From Pseudorhodobacter sp. PARRP1 (lineage in GTDB: Bacteria; Pseudomonadota; Alphaproteobacteria; Rhodobacterales; Rhodobacteraceae), in contig NKIU01000006.1 in the NCBI GenBank assembly GCA_002256245.1, forward strand, positions 183,548 through 247,547: DNA of 64,000 nt, read 5' to 3'. Both the position numbers and the translations under genes were made by a program. Of this stretch, positions 15,865 to 26,323 are shown piece by piece; position 1 is the first letter of the stretch; every line of letters starts with the position of its first letter. The notes beneath the pieces are model-generated. The model had not been told where the DNA came from and made no database searches. It worked only from the letters and a program-made list of their open reading frames with translations.

Positions 15865-17331
15865 TCAAAAGCGGTTTGGCAGGATCAGCGAAGCTGGCTG
15901 CGGGGCGTTGTGGTGATAATATGGCCAGCCGAGATAGCGGGTGACGGCCTCTTCCACCACATCGGCGTGGTGGCCGCGCACCATGGCGACGTGATGTTCA
16001 AAGCCATTTTGGGTGACAAAGCGCATCAACTCGCGCAGGCGCGCTACTTTCGTCACGGCTATGCCACCGTCCATCGGGAAGGGATCTGCGGTAAACTCGC
16101 CCTCGCCAAGGTAGCATTTCAGCGTCCCTGCGCGGTCATCAGACGATAGCCGGAAATAGGTCATCGGGCCGGGTTTGACCTTGCCTTTAACGGCGCCAAA
16201 GCATTTTGAACGCCCGATGCTTTCGCCCAGAACATCCAACTCGCTGATCTCGGGCGTGTCACCGATGAAGGATTTCGGGAAGTTGCCACAATGGGTGGCG
16301 ACGCATTTGTCAACCTCGTGGCCATAGTTGTTGTTCCAGTCAAGGATCGCGGGCGGAGCCCCCGAGGCCAGCGCCAGCGCATACATCGACAGCGCCCCCA
16401 TGATGTCAACCTCGCAGGCCGAGGGCATCAACTCCTCGCCCATCATCGACATGGTCACACAGGTGGCGCAGCCGAAGTTATCCTGAAGCGACCGCCAGCA
16501 TTGAATGGCGCTGGCGTCGCATTCGTTTTCCTCGATCCAGCGGTTGACCGCGAGGGTCCATTTCGCCTGCGTCAGAATTTGGCTGGTCTTGATATGGGCC
16601 GGGATGCTGCCATAGGCCTTGATCTTCTCCATTTTGGCCAGCAATTCGGGCGCATCGTCACGTATCGCGCTGGCCTTGCCCATCATTTCCGACAGATCGA
16701 CAGTCAGCACCGTAATGCCCGAAGATTGCAGCAGTTTTTCCGAGTAACGCATGGTCTGAAACGCGCCAGTGCGTGCGCCGATGGCACCCAGACGCGCGCC
16801 GCGCAAGCCGCGCACCGTGCGGCAGACCCGCGAGAACCGTTCAAGATCGGCGCGGAATTCCGCACCGCTGGTGTCGCAGGTGTGTGTGGTGGTTTCGGTG
16901 AACGGCACGCCATATTGCCAGAAGTTATTGGTCACCGAGATTTTGCCGCAAAAGGCATCGCGGCGCTCGTGGACCGAAACCTTGTCCACCTCGTCATTGC
17001 TGGCCTGCAACAGGATCGGCACATTCAGTTTGGCGCGGTTGACCAGCTCGGCAATGGCAATTTCATCGCCAAAATTCGGCAGGCAGATCACCAGCCCGTC
17101 GATCTTGTCGCGCTGTGCCTTGAAGTGTTCTGCATAAAGCTGGGCGTCGGCAATGCTTTGCACCGCACCATTTTCCGTCGCTTCAAAGGGAAGAGTGACG
17201 ACCTCTATGCCCAAGCCCGAAAGTTGCGCCAAGACTTCAGTGCGCGCGGCAAGGCAGGGGGCGGGGCTGAAGAAGGCGCGGCTGCCGATGACAACGCCCA
17301 GTGTGATTTTGCGCCGAATTGTAAGCGTCAT
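15865..17331 (-). CDS. L-fucose isomerase-like sugar isomerase
   Basis: 488 residues, shorter than classical FucI (about 590). Metal-ligand candidates are E307 (SACEVDIMG) and D331 (AILDWNNNYG), with a C-terminal histidine-rich WPYYHHNAP and RGHHADV. N-terminal ICLPNFGDEIAIAELV and SNDEVDKVSVHERRDAFCG fit the FucI/AraA superfamily. It should interconvert an aldose and a ketose with Mn2+. It is the first gene of the leftward catabolic operon, divergent from the importer, so its substrate is presumably the imported sugar. Confidence 0.8.
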   Translation of the reverse strand: MTLTIRRKITLGVVIGSRAFFSPAPCLAARTEVLAQLSGLGIEVVTLPFEATENGAVQSIADAQLYAEHFKAQRDKIDGLVICLPNFGDEIAIAELVNRAKLNVPILLQASNDEVDKVSVHERRDAFCGKISVTNNFWQYGVPFTETTTHTCDTSGAEFRADLERFSRVCRTVRGLRGARLGAIGARTGAFQTMRYSEKLLQSSGITVLTVDLSEMMGKASAIRDDAPELLAKMEKIKAYGSIPAHIKTSQILTQAKWTLAVNRWIEENECDASAIQCWRSLQDNFGCATCVTMSMMGEELMPSACEVDIMGALSMYALALASGAPPAILDWNNNYGHEVDKCVATHCGNFPKSFIGDTPEISELDVLGESIGRSKCFGAVKGKVKPGPMTYFRLSSDDRAGTLKCYLGEGEFTADPFPMDGGIAVTKVARLRELMRFVTQNGFEHHVAMVRGHHADVVEEAVTRYLGWPYYHHNAPQPASLILPNRF

Positions 17332-18505
<1,174 letters not shown>

Positions 18506-18570
18506 GCATCGCAATAACGGCAGAACTTGCGCGGCTTTGTGCCGCGCAGGTCTTTTGTTTGGAAATCATC

Positions 18571-19200
18571 ATGCGCAGTTCCCTGATCCCGCTCGCTGTG
18601 GCGGCACTTTTACTGGCTTTGCCCGGCTGCAAAGTGGTCAAAAACGACACCAATCCCGGTGCCACAGCCGCGACCGCCGATCCAATCGCAACGCTTGTCA
18701 ACGCGACGTTTGAGGCGAAACTCTTGCCGCATATCGCCAAGACGGCCCTGCCAGTGGCAGATCTGCGGGCGGCTATCGCAACTGACCTTACCGCAGCCGG
18801 CGCTGCGCATGGCAATCGCGGTGCGGGCGAAGGTGCGGCCTGGGCCTTTGCCGTCAAGGGCGAGGGCAAGGTGATTTCCGCCAATCTGACCAGCCGCGCG
18901 CGGCAGGCAGAGATTGATACCGATGGCGATGGGGTGGCCGATTTGACGCTGGCGCTTGGCCCGGTGATCAAGGGGACGGCCCTGCGCGATGTGGCGCCGT
19001 TTTACGTCTTTGGCGATTTCCGCGATCAGATCGAATTCGCGCAATTGGCGCGCGCCTTGAATGACAAGGTCAGCCCGCTTCTGGTGTTGCCAGAGGGCGA
19101 TATTGCCGGAAAGTCGATGACGTTCACGGGTGTTGTGCCGATCAAATCCGCCAAGGATGCTTGGGTGGTCACGGCCACATCCGTCACGGTGGCACGATGA
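18571..19200 (+). CDS. DUF2291 periplasmic lipoprotein of the sugar ABC operon
   Basis: 209 residues from the ATG at 18571. The N-terminus carries a lipoprotein signal ending in LLALPGC, so the mature protein should be lipid-anchored. The rest (DTDGDGVADLTLALGPVIKGTALRDVAPFYVFGDF and QIEFAQLARALND) matches DUF2291, a family found next to ribose-type ABC transporters. Its role is unknown; its place between the binding protein and ATPase genes and the ATGA overlap with the latter imply a function in the same transport process. Confidence 0.8.
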   Translation: MRSSLIPLAVAALLLALPGCKVVKNDTNPGATAATADPIATLVNATFEAKLLPHIAKTALPVADLRAAIATDLTAAGAAHGNRGAGEGAAWAFAVKGEGKVISANLTSRARQAEIDTDGDGVADLTLALGPVIKGTALRDVAPFYVFGDFRDQIEFAQLARALNDKVSPLLVLPEGDIAGKSMTFTGVVPIKSAKDAWVVTATSVTVAR

Positions 19201-20726
19201 GCGACGCGCATCCCATCGGGCTGACCATTCGTGGCGGCGTCAAGGTCTATCCGGGCACACGCGCGCTTAAGGGTGTTGATTTTGATCTGCGGATGGGCGC
19301 GGTCAATGTGCTTGTCGGCGAAAACGGCGCGGGCAAATCCACCTTGATGAAGGTGATCGCCGGGGTTGAGAGCCTGACAGAGGGCCGCATCGAGATGGGT
19401 GGGCAAGAAGTCAGCTTCCGGTCGAAAGCAGATGCGGTTGCCAAGGGCATCGGCATTGTTTTTCAGGAACTTAACTTGTTTCCCAACCTTACCGTTGCCG
19501 AGAATATCTTTATCGCCCGCGAGCCGCTGCGCTATGGCATTGATATTGATGCGGCGGCGCAGTCTGAGGCCGCGCGAAAACTTATGGCGCGGCTGGAACA
19601 AGACATCGACGCCGACACACCGTTGGGCAACTTGCGGATTGGTCAGCAACAGGTGGTCGAGATCGCCAAGGCGTTGGCACAGGACGCGCGCATTCTGATC
19701 CTGGACGAGCCGACTTCGGCGCTTTCAGCCGCCGAGGTCGAGGTGCTGTTTCGCGTCATTGCGGACCTTAAGGCGCAGGGGGTGGGGATTGTCTATATCA
19801 GCCACCGTCTGGATGAGCTGATCCGCATCGGCGACTATATCACCGTGCTGCGCGACGGCGAAATCACCGGGGCGCAAAGCATGCAAGGCGTTGATATTCC
19901 TTGGATCGTCAAGGCGATGATCGGTGAGGGATCCAAGGAATTTCCGCGCGTCGAAGCGCCGGTGTTTGGCGACGATGTGTTTTCCGCCAAAGAGATCACC
20001 CTGCCGCGTCTGGGCGGCGGCTATACCGTTGACCATGTCTCGCTTGCGGTGCGGTCGGGCGAAATTCTTGGGGTTTATGGCTTGATGGGGGCCGGGCGGA
20101 CAGAGTTTCTGGAATGCGCGATGGGCCTGCATCCGATGGCGCGTGGCCAATTTTCCATCGAAGGCAAACCGCTGACCGAGCGTGACGTGACAGGACGCAT
20201 CGCCCGCGGGTTGGCGCTGATCCCCGAGGATCGCAAGCGCGACGGTCTGGTGCAGATCATGGCCATCCGCGAGAATCTGACGCTTTCGGCACTTAATCGG
20301 TTTGCGCGGCTTTTCCACCTGAACCTGAGGGCGGAAGCAAAAGGTGCCGTCGAATTCGTCAAACGGCTGACGATCAAGGTCGCCAGCGCCGAAAATCCGG
20401 TGTCAAGCCTGTCGGGCGGCAATCAGCAAAAGGTCGTTATCGGCAAGGCGCTGATGACCGAGCCAAAGATCTTGCTGATGGACGAACCCTCTCGCGGGAT
20501 CGACATCGGCGCCAAGGCCGAGGTGTTTCGCACCATGCGCAAGCTGGCAGCATCGGGGCTTGGTATCTTGTTTGTCACGTCGGATATCGAAGAGGTCATG
20601 GCCCTGTCTGACAGGATCATCGTGATGGCAAATGGCCGGATTACGGGCGAATTTCTTCCTAATGCAGGTGCCGCCGCGGTGATTTCCGCAGCCACTCCCA
20701 ATAAATCCAAGGATGCAGCAGCATGA
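19197..20726 (+). CDS. Sugar ABC transporter ATPase (RbsA/MglA type)
   Basis: 509 residues from the ATG at 19197, overlapping the previous stop. Two fused nucleotide-binding domains: first Walker A GENGAGKST and Walker B LILDEPTSALS; the second begins at VYGLMGAGRTEFLE and ends with the signature LSGGNQQKVVIGKALM and LLMDEPSRGID. This double-domain form is characteristic of ribose/galactose-type importers. It should power uptake through the permease encoded next, with which it is coupled (ATGA at 20723). Confidence 0.93.
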   Translation: MSDAHPIGLTIRGGVKVYPGTRALKGVDFDLRMGAVNVLVGENGAGKSTLMKVIAGVESLTEGRIEMGGQEVSFRSKADAVAKGIGIVFQELNLFPNLTVAENIFIAREPLRYGIDIDAAAQSEAARKLMARLEQDIDADTPLGNLRIGQQQVVEIAKALAQDARILILDEPTSALSAAEVEVLFRVIADLKAQGVGIVYISHRLDELIRIGDYITVLRDGEITGAQSMQGVDIPWIVKAMIGEGSKEFPRVEAPVFGDDVFSAKEITLPRLGGGYTVDHVSLAVRSGEILGVYGLMGAGRTEFLECAMGLHPMARGQFSIEGKPLTERDVTGRIARGLALIPEDRKRDGLVQIMAIRENLTLSALNRFARLFHLNLRAEAKGAVEFVKRLTIKVASAENPVSSLSGGNQQKVVIGKALMTEPKILLMDEPSRGIDIGAKAEVFRTMRKLAASGLGILFVTSDIEEVMALSDRIIVMANGRITGEFLPNAGAAAVISAATPNKSKDAAA

Positions 20727-21778
20727 CGAATTCTCAATCAAACGGGCTCAACCGGGCTGATTTGCTGCTGCTTTTGCTGCGCTTGCGGACCTTTGTCGCG
20801 CTGATCCTTGTGCTGGCGTATTTTTCCTATGCGGCCCCGAATTTTCTCTCGACGGCCAATGCGGTGATCGTCTCAAAGCATGTGGCACTGAACGCGCTTT
20901 TGGCGATTGGCATGACATTCGTGATCATTACCGGCGGCATTGATCTGTCGGTAGGATCAATCGTCGGGCTTTGCGCGATGGTGACGGGGTGGCTGGTTCT
21001 GAATGGGATTGATACCGGCCTTGGCTACACGGTCTGGTTCAACACGGTCGAGATCGTTGGCATTGTCACGCTAGTGGGCGTTCTGGTTGGGGTCGCGAAC
21101 GGCGTTTTGATCACGCGATTGGGCGTCGCCCCCTTTATTGCGACACTGGGCACGCTTTACATCGCGCGGGGGGCGGCACTTCTGTCTTCGGATGGGCGGA
21201 CGTTTCCAAATCTGACAGGCTCGGTCGAATATGGCACCGCCAGCTTTCCCTTTATCGGGATGGGCACGATTTTGGGACTGCCTGTGATCATCTGGATCTT
21301 GATCGGCTTGGGGCTGTTGGCCCAGTATATCTCGCGGCGCACGACCCTGGGGCGGCATATCTATGCTGTTGGCGGCAATGAGCGCGGCGCGGCGCTGTCC
21401 GGGGTCAAGGTCGCGCGGATCAAGATGTTCGTCTATATGTTCTCGGGGTTCTGTGCCGCAATTGTCGGTATTGTGGTGGCAAGCCAGTTGCAGGCAAGCC
21501 ACCCGGCCACGGGCGAAACCTTCGAGCTGAACGCCATCGCTGCGGCGGTGCTTGGCGGCACCTCGATGTCTGGTGGGCGCGGGCGGATCGGCGGCACGAT
21601 CATCGGCGCTTTCGTCATTGGCATTCTGTCGGACGGCTTGATTATGATGGGTGTGTCCTCGTTCTGGCAAACGGTGATCAAAGGCGTTGTCATCATCGCC
21701 GCCGTGGTGATCGATCAGGCGCAAAGCAAGCTTCAATCCCGCGTGGCCCTGCAACAAGAGGCTGCGGCAGGCAAATAG
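20723..21778 (+). CDS. Sugar ABC transporter permease (RbsC type)
   Basis: 351 residues with about nine hydrophobic segments. Contains ALLAIGMTFVIITGGIDLSVGSIVGL and AAAVLGGTSMSGGRGRIGGTIIGA, the hallmark sequences of the BPD_transp_2 family of ribose-type permeases. It should work as a homodimer with the fused ATPase. It is the last gene of the importer operon; the DeoR gene starts 92 bases further on. Confidence 0.92.
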   Translation: MTNSQSNGLNRADLLLLLLRLRTFVALILVLAYFSYAAPNFLSTANAVIVSKHVALNALLAIGMTFVIITGGIDLSVGSIVGLCAMVTGWLVLNGIDTGLGYTVWFNTVEIVGIVTLVGVLVGVANGVLITRLGVAPFIATLGTLYIARGAALLSSDGRTFPNLTGSVEYGTASFPFIGMGTILGLPVIIWILIGLGLLAQYISRRTTLGRHIYAVGGNERGAALSGVKVARIKMFVYMFSGFCAAIVGIVVASQLQASHPATGETFELNAIAAAVLGGTSMSGGRGRIGGTIIGAFVIGILSDGLIMMGVSSFWQTVIKGVVIIAAVVIDQAQSKLQSRVALQQEAAAGK

Positions 21779-21870
21779 CGCCTTTCGCTTTTATCTTTGC
21801 GAGACTTCATCTAAAACCAAACGAAAGTATTTGTAACTGACCCCACCTTGCCCGCGAACGGAGACTGCTT

Positions 21871-22677
21871 GTGCAACTGCCCCCCTTCCCTACCAGCGGC
21901 GACAGCATGATCGGGCTTTTGGCAGAGCCGCGCCGCCGCCGGATTCTGGAATGGATACAGGAAGAGGGGGCGGCAAGGGTGCGTGAATTGGCGGCGGCCT
22001 TTCAGGTGTCAGAGGCGACGATCCGTCAAGACCTTGAGCGCTTGGAAACCGAGGGGCAGATAACGCGCGAACACGGTGGGGCCTATCTCAATCCGATTGC
22101 CGCACAGGCAGGGGCGATGGTGCTGCATCATCAGGAAAATATGGACAAAAAGGCAAGGATCGGCGCGCTTGCCGCCAGCCTTGTCGAGGACAATGAGACC
22201 ATCATCCTTGACGCGGGCACCACGACAACCGAAGTGGCAAACCGCTTGGTGGCGCGGCGCAATCTGACCGTCATCACCAACGCGCTGAACATCGCGATTG
22301 TTCTGGGCGTGGTCCCCGGCTTTGCTGTTCATATGCCGGGCGGTCAGTTCAAAGCGCCGACCCTCTCGCTGTCGGGGGACAAATGCGTTGAATATTTTGG
22401 CAATATCTTTGCCAGCAAGCTGTTCCTTGCAACCGCAGGTGTCGCGCTGGATACCGGCCTGACCTATCCCAGCTTTGCCGATTTGCAACTGAAAGAAGCG
22501 ATGATCAAAGCCGTGAGCCAAGTCTATCTGGTTGCGGATTCGACCAAGATCAACAAATCCTCCTTCACGCGCCTTAGCACATTGGAAGTTGTGAACACGT
22601 TCATCACTGATGACGGAATTTCCGATCGGGACGCGAAAGAGTTCGAGAGCCGCGGGATCAAGCTGCTGATCGCCTGA
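21871..22677 (+). CDS. DeoR-family transcriptional repressor of the sugar locus
   Basis: 268 residues from a GTG at 21871 (GGAG nine bases upstream); the ATG at 21907 is an alternative. N-terminal HTH: RRRRILEWIQEEGAARVRELAAAFQVSEATIRQDLERLETEG, followed by a DeoR sensor domain with ETIILDAGTTTTEVANRL, TVITNALNIA and a late KINKSSFTRLS phosphosugar loop. It probably represses the locus and is relieved by a sugar phosphate intermediate. Candidate operators lie at about 17382, 17489 and 21818. Confidence 0.88.
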   Translation: MQLPPFPTSGDSMIGLLAEPRRRRILEWIQEEGAARVRELAAAFQVSEATIRQDLERLETEGQITREHGGAYLNPIAAQAGAMVLHHQENMDKKARIGALAASLVEDNETIILDAGTTTTEVANRLVARRNLTVITNALNIAIVLGVVPGFAVHMPGGQFKAPTLSLSGDKCVEYFGNIFASKLFLATAGVALDTGLTYPSFADLQLKEAMIKAVSQVYLVADSTKINKSSFTRLSTLEVVNTFITDDGISDRDAKEFESRGIKLLIA

Positions 22678-22689
22678 ACTATACCGATT

Positions 22690-22870
22690 GAGTTGCAGCC
22701 GGTTTCGTGGGCATCAGATAAAGCTAGCATAGCGCGGGCCTCGAACGTCATGGGGCTGAGGCAGCCCAGTTTTGAATGCCGTCTGCGGGGGTTGTAGAAG
22801 CGTTCGCTATAATCGAAGACATCGGCACGGGCTTCGTCGCGGGTGCGGTATAAAGCAGAACAAAACGGAT
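22690..22870 (-). pseudogene. IS3-family transposase remnant
   Basis: The minus strand translates to YRTRDEARADVFDYSERFYNPRRRHSKLG, followed by SPMTFEARAMLA, the well-known C-terminal end of IS3-family OrfB integrase-type transposases (the conserved YN..R.H..LG motif after the last catalytic glutamate). No upstream DDE core or terminal inverted repeats are present, so only about the last 50 residues survive. Confidence 0.75.
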
Positions 22871-22884
22871 GTGCGCGTGTCGAT

Positions 22885-23233
22885 CTCATGCACCGGGGCA
22901 TTGAAGCGGATGCCAGACGCAACGCCGCGTGTTGGGCCGTTCATCATGGCCCGTGCTGATGGCCGACCGCGGCACACCCCCAAGGATGACAAGGCTCTGG
23001 CGAAGGAATGGCCCCGCCGCATGGTATCGGCTGGCTTCTATCCGGCTGGATAGGACCACATGACCAAAGAGGAAAAGAAAGAGTGCCTGCGGTTCAACGA
23101 TCAACGCGGCACCGCTGTCACGCTTTTGTCTGAGGCAGGCGCGACCATTCCGCAAATTTGCTCGATCACGCGGCACACCCTTCAATCGGCAACCCTGCCC
23201 GATGGCAGCGCCGCAAAGAAAGCGAAAAGATAA
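22885..23233 (+). pseudogene. Tyrosine-recombinase (integrase) C-terminal remnant
   Basis: One reading frame interrupted by a TAG at 23051-23053. Before it: RMPDATPRVGPFIMARADGRP and LAKEWPRRMVSAGF; after it: LRFNDQRGTAVTLLSEAGATIPQICSITRHTLQSAT. This is the C-terminal catalytic domain of a phage-type integrase. The RGT arginine region is kept, but the usual GH is changed to RH and the active tyrosine segment is lost after LQSAT. It ends 13 bases from the tRNA-Arg 3' end, as expected for an old tRNA-targeting integrase. Confidence 0.8.
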
Positions 23234-23245
23234 CAGGATGTTAAG

Positions 23246-23322
23246 TGGTGGACCCAGAGCGATTCGAACGCCCGACCCTCAGATTCGTAGTCTGATGCTC
23301 TATCCAGCTGAGCTATGGATCC
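23246..23322 (-). tRNA. tRNA-Arg (anticodon ACG)
   Basis: 77 bases with encoded CCA. The acceptor stem GGATCCA pairs with TGGGTCC (one T-G pair), the anticodon stem TCAGA/TCTGA encloses the loop CTACGAA with anticodon ACG, and the T arm contains GTTCGAATC. The ACG anticodon is normally edited to ICG. The 3' end faces the integrase remnant. Confidence 0.97.
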
Positions 23323-23431
23323 ACTCTTGCGGCTGCATTTAGCTGCCCCCGTCGGGCAATGCAAGGGCGAATGCGCAGCGAAATGCAACTTGATGTGTAA
23401 ACGCGCTGGAGACGTTGATCTGAGGGCACAA

Positions 23432-24853
23432 TCAGGCGGTGGAACTGATGGTTTTGGGCAGATGGATCAGAAACTCGGTGCCATCGCGATCGGTGCGGGC
23501 CAGTTCAAGGGTGCCGCCATGGCCTCGGATAAGTTCGGCGGCAATTGCAAGGCCAAGGCCGGTGCCGCCCTTGCGCGCACCGCCCTGAAACGCCTCGAAC
23601 AAATGCTCGCGCGCCTTTTCCGGCAGCCCTGGGCCGGTATCACCGACCCTGATCCACCACTCTGCCGCGGTTTCACCTGCCGAGATTTCGATACTGCCTT
23701 CAGCGCCGGTGGCTTCGATGGCCTGACGCGCGTTACGCACAAGGTTGGAAAGCACCCGAAACAGTTGATCGTAATCGGCATGGATCACCAAAGCCTCGGG
23801 CACCTCGATAAGGCAGGTGACGGACCCTTCATCGGCAAGCCCCTCTGCTTCGGCGACATCTTCGGCCAGCGGGGCCAAGGCCACTTCGCGCAGTTGCGGC
23901 GGAGATTCTTCAGCCTTGCCAAAGGCCAGAGTTGATTCGCACAGCGCCACCGCCCGCGCGATGGAGCCGACCAGTTTGGGCGCAGACCGCACCACCATCG
24001 GGTCGGTGCTGCCCTCGATCCTGTCGGCGAAAAGTTGCGCCGTGGTCAGAATGTTGCGCAGATCGTGGCTGATCTTGGCAACAGCCCCGCCCAACTGCGC
24101 AAGACGTTCCTTTTGGCGCAACGATCCCGTCAGCTGGGTCTGCATCGCGTGCATCGCTTCTTCGGCATCGCGCAATTCGACCACCGATGCGGTGGGCGCG
24201 ATGACGCGGCGCGCATCCTCGGGTGCCTCGGCGTAGGCGGTCATATGATTGACCACGCGGCGAATAGGCAACACGATCAGTCGCTGCACCGCCAGAAACA
24301 GAAACAACGCCGTGACACCCGAGATCAGCGCCGAAAGCACCAGAATCCGCCCGCCATAATCCAGCATCGCGCGGCGCATGGGGGCGGAATCCATCGTGAT
24401 TTCAATAAGAAGCCCCGCCGACTGCACGGGATACCCGATCACGCGGATGATCTGGTCATCAGGATCGAACAGGCAGGCAAAAGCGTCGCGGATCAGGGTC
24501 CATGGCCCTGCCTCACGCAGATCAAAGGTGTTGGCAATCGGCTTGGGGATCGGCGAGGACAGCACCAGTTGCCGCACCTCATCGCGGCGCAACACGACGT
24601 TGTAAACCTCGGCATTGGCCAGCAGTTCTTTCTCGAGCGCGGGCGTCACCATGTCTTCGGCGGCCAGTTGCGCAAGCGAGGCAATCTGCGCTTTTTCCAG
24701 CCGCAACGTCAGAAAATCGGCGCGAAAGCGGGCGATCGAGGGCACGAAGATCAGCACTTCGGCCAGCATGACAAATGCCACGGTCAAGGCCAGAAAGCGG
24801 CCTGACAGGGTGTTCAAGAATCCGCCCCGTCCTGCTGCCACGCTTCCGGTCAT
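23432..24853 (-). CDS. Membrane-bound sensor histidine kinase
   Basis: 473 residues from the ATG at 24853. Two membrane spans (about residues 17-38 and a second at RILVLSALISGVTALFLFLAVQ) enclose a roughly 130-residue periplasmic sensor. A HAMP-like region precedes the H box KISHDLRNILTT, and the ATPase domain shows NLVRNARQAIEA (N box), VGDTGPGLPEKAREHLFEAF (G1) and GTGLGLAIAAELIRGHGG (G2). No response regulator gene is adjacent. The signal is unknown. Confidence 0.88.
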   Translation of the reverse strand: MTGSVAAGRGGFLNTLSGRFLALTVAFVMLAEVLIFVPSIARFRADFLTLRLEKAQIASLAQLAAEDMVTPALEKELLANAEVYNVVLRRDEVRQLVLSSPIPKPIANTFDLREAGPWTLIRDAFACLFDPDDQIIRVIGYPVQSAGLLIEITMDSAPMRRAMLDYGGRILVLSALISGVTALFLFLAVQRLIVLPIRRVVNHMTAYAEAPEDARRVIAPTASVVELRDAEEAMHAMQTQLTGSLRQKERLAQLGGAVAKISHDLRNILTTAQLFADRIEGSTDPMVVRSAPKLVGSIARAVALCESTLAFGKAEESPPQLREVALAPLAEDVAEAEGLADEGSVTCLIEVPEALVIHADYDQLFRVLSNLVRNARQAIEATGAEGSIEISAGETAAEWWIRVGDTGPGLPEKAREHLFEAFQGGARKGGTGLGLAIAAELIRGHGGTLELARTDRDGTEFLIHLPKTISSTA

Positions 24854-24913
24854 CCTCTGCCTACAGATCCCTTGGCAAGTCCAAGCAAACAGCCTCAGCT
24901 TGCCCAACCGCGC

Positions 24914-26323
24914 TTATGGCAAAAACCGCTGAACCAGCCGCACCACGCGCTTCACGGCCATGTTATCAAAGAGTTTAGGCGAGAAATAGGCCCCTGCTGC
25001 GCGCTTGGAAATCTCTCCTCGTGTCGGATAGGGCGCGATCATGGCAGCCATGGCCCCTACCTTTAGGCGCGCACTTATCGCCAGCGCCCAAAGCCCGATC
25101 AACTCGCCAGACCCCGCCCCGACGATGGTGACGCCAACCGGGCGACCCTTGACCAGCATCAGCTTGAGAAAGCCTGCGGTCTTGCCATCGGTCACGGCAC
25201 GGTCATTGTGCAAAAACTCTTGCCGCAGCACCTGCACATCGGGATGACGTGCGCGCGCATCCGCTTCGGTCAGCCCGATCTGCGCAAGTTCGGGGTCTGT
25301 GTAGGTGACCGTCGGCACGATCACCGCCTGCTTTGCAGGCAGACCGAACAGCATCTGCCGGATGACCACTCCGGCATGCGCGCCCGCGACATGGGTGAAT
25401 TGCAACCCGCCCGCGACATCGCCCACAGCATAGATGCGGCGATTGCTGCTGCGCAGATTGGGGCCCACCGTCACGCCGCGTTCTGTAAAGGCAACACCGG
25501 CCGCAGCCAAATTCAGCGCCTTGGTCGCGGGCGTGCGCCCTGTTGCGATCAGCAGATGTGACCCTGCCAAGGTGGTGCCGTCGTCCAGCACGGCCTCCAA
25601 GCCGTCGGGAAGCGGGCGCAGGCGGGCGATGCCGCGCCCCTCCAGCACGCACACGCCCTCGGCGTGCAGCGTGGCCAGCACAAGCGCCGCGGCTTCGGGA
25701 TCGTCGCGCCCAAGCACCCTGCTGCGCGCGATCACCGTCACCGCACAGCCCAAACGGCGGTGCGCCTGTGCCATCTCCATCGCAATCGGCCCGCCGCCCA
25801 GAATCAACAGATGCGCGGGCTGTTCGGATTGGGCGAAAATAGTCTCATTGGTCAGGTAGGGCACGGTCTCCAGCCCCGGAAGCTCGGGGATCATCGGATG
25901 TGATCCGGTCGCGATCACAAACCGCCGGGCGCGGATGATCTTGCCGCCGGCCTCAACCTCGCGCGGGCTGAAAAAGCGCGCATAGGCGCGGATCACCTGC
26001 ACGCCAAAGCCCTCGAACCGCTCTTGGCTGTCCACGGGTGCTATTTGCGCAATCACCGCAGCCACCTGCGCCTTGACGGCGGCGAAGTCGATCTGCGGCG
26101 CGGCCCCCGCCACCCCCGGCGTGCCGGTGCGCACAGTCTGCGCAACCCGCCCCGCCGCCAACAGCGCCTTTGACGGCACGCAGCCAAAATTGAGACAATC
26201 GCCGCCCATCGCAGCGCCCTCGATCAGCACCACCTTGGCCCCCATCTGCGCGGCCCCAGCCGCCACAGACAGCCCACCCGAGCCTGCACCAATGATGCAG
26301 ATATCCGTCGAAATCCGCTCCAT
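24914..26323 (-). CDS. FAD-dependent pyridine-nucleotide disulfide oxidoreductase (MerA/Lpd-like)
   Basis: 469 residues. N-terminal FAD site CIIGAGSGGLSVAAGAAQMG, redox-active disulfide GGDCLNFGCVPSKALL, NAD(P) site LLILGGGPIAMEMAQAHRRLG and FAD site IYAVGDVAGGLQFTHVAGAHA. The C-terminal dimer domain ends with APYPTRGEISKRAAGAYF rather than the classic HPT, so it is in the mercuric-reductase-like clade often found with TVP38 proteins rather than a true dihydrolipoamide dehydrogenase. The gene starts at the base before the TVP38 stop, so the two are co-expressed. Confidence 0.85.
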   Translation of the reverse strand: MERISTDICIIGAGSGGLSVAAGAAQMGAKVVLIEGAAMGGDCLNFGCVPSKALLAAGRVAQTVRTGTPGVAGAAPQIDFAAVKAQVAAVIAQIAPVDSQERFEGFGVQVIRAYARFFSPREVEAGGKIIRARRFVIATGSHPMIPELPGLETVPYLTNETIFAQSEQPAHLLILGGGPIAMEMAQAHRRLGCAVTVIARSRVLGRDDPEAAALVLATLHAEGVCVLEGRGIARLRPLPDGLEAVLDDGTTLAGSHLLIATGRTPATKALNLAAAGVAFTERGVTVGPNLRSSNRRIYAVGDVAGGLQFTHVAGAHAGVVIRQMLFGLPAKQAVIVPTVTYTDPELAQIGLTEADARARHPDVQVLRQEFLHNDRAVTDGKTAGFLKLMLVKGRPVGVTIVGAGSGELIGLWALAISARLKVGAMAAMIAPYPTRGEISKRAAGAYFSPKLFDNMAVKRVVRLVQRFLP

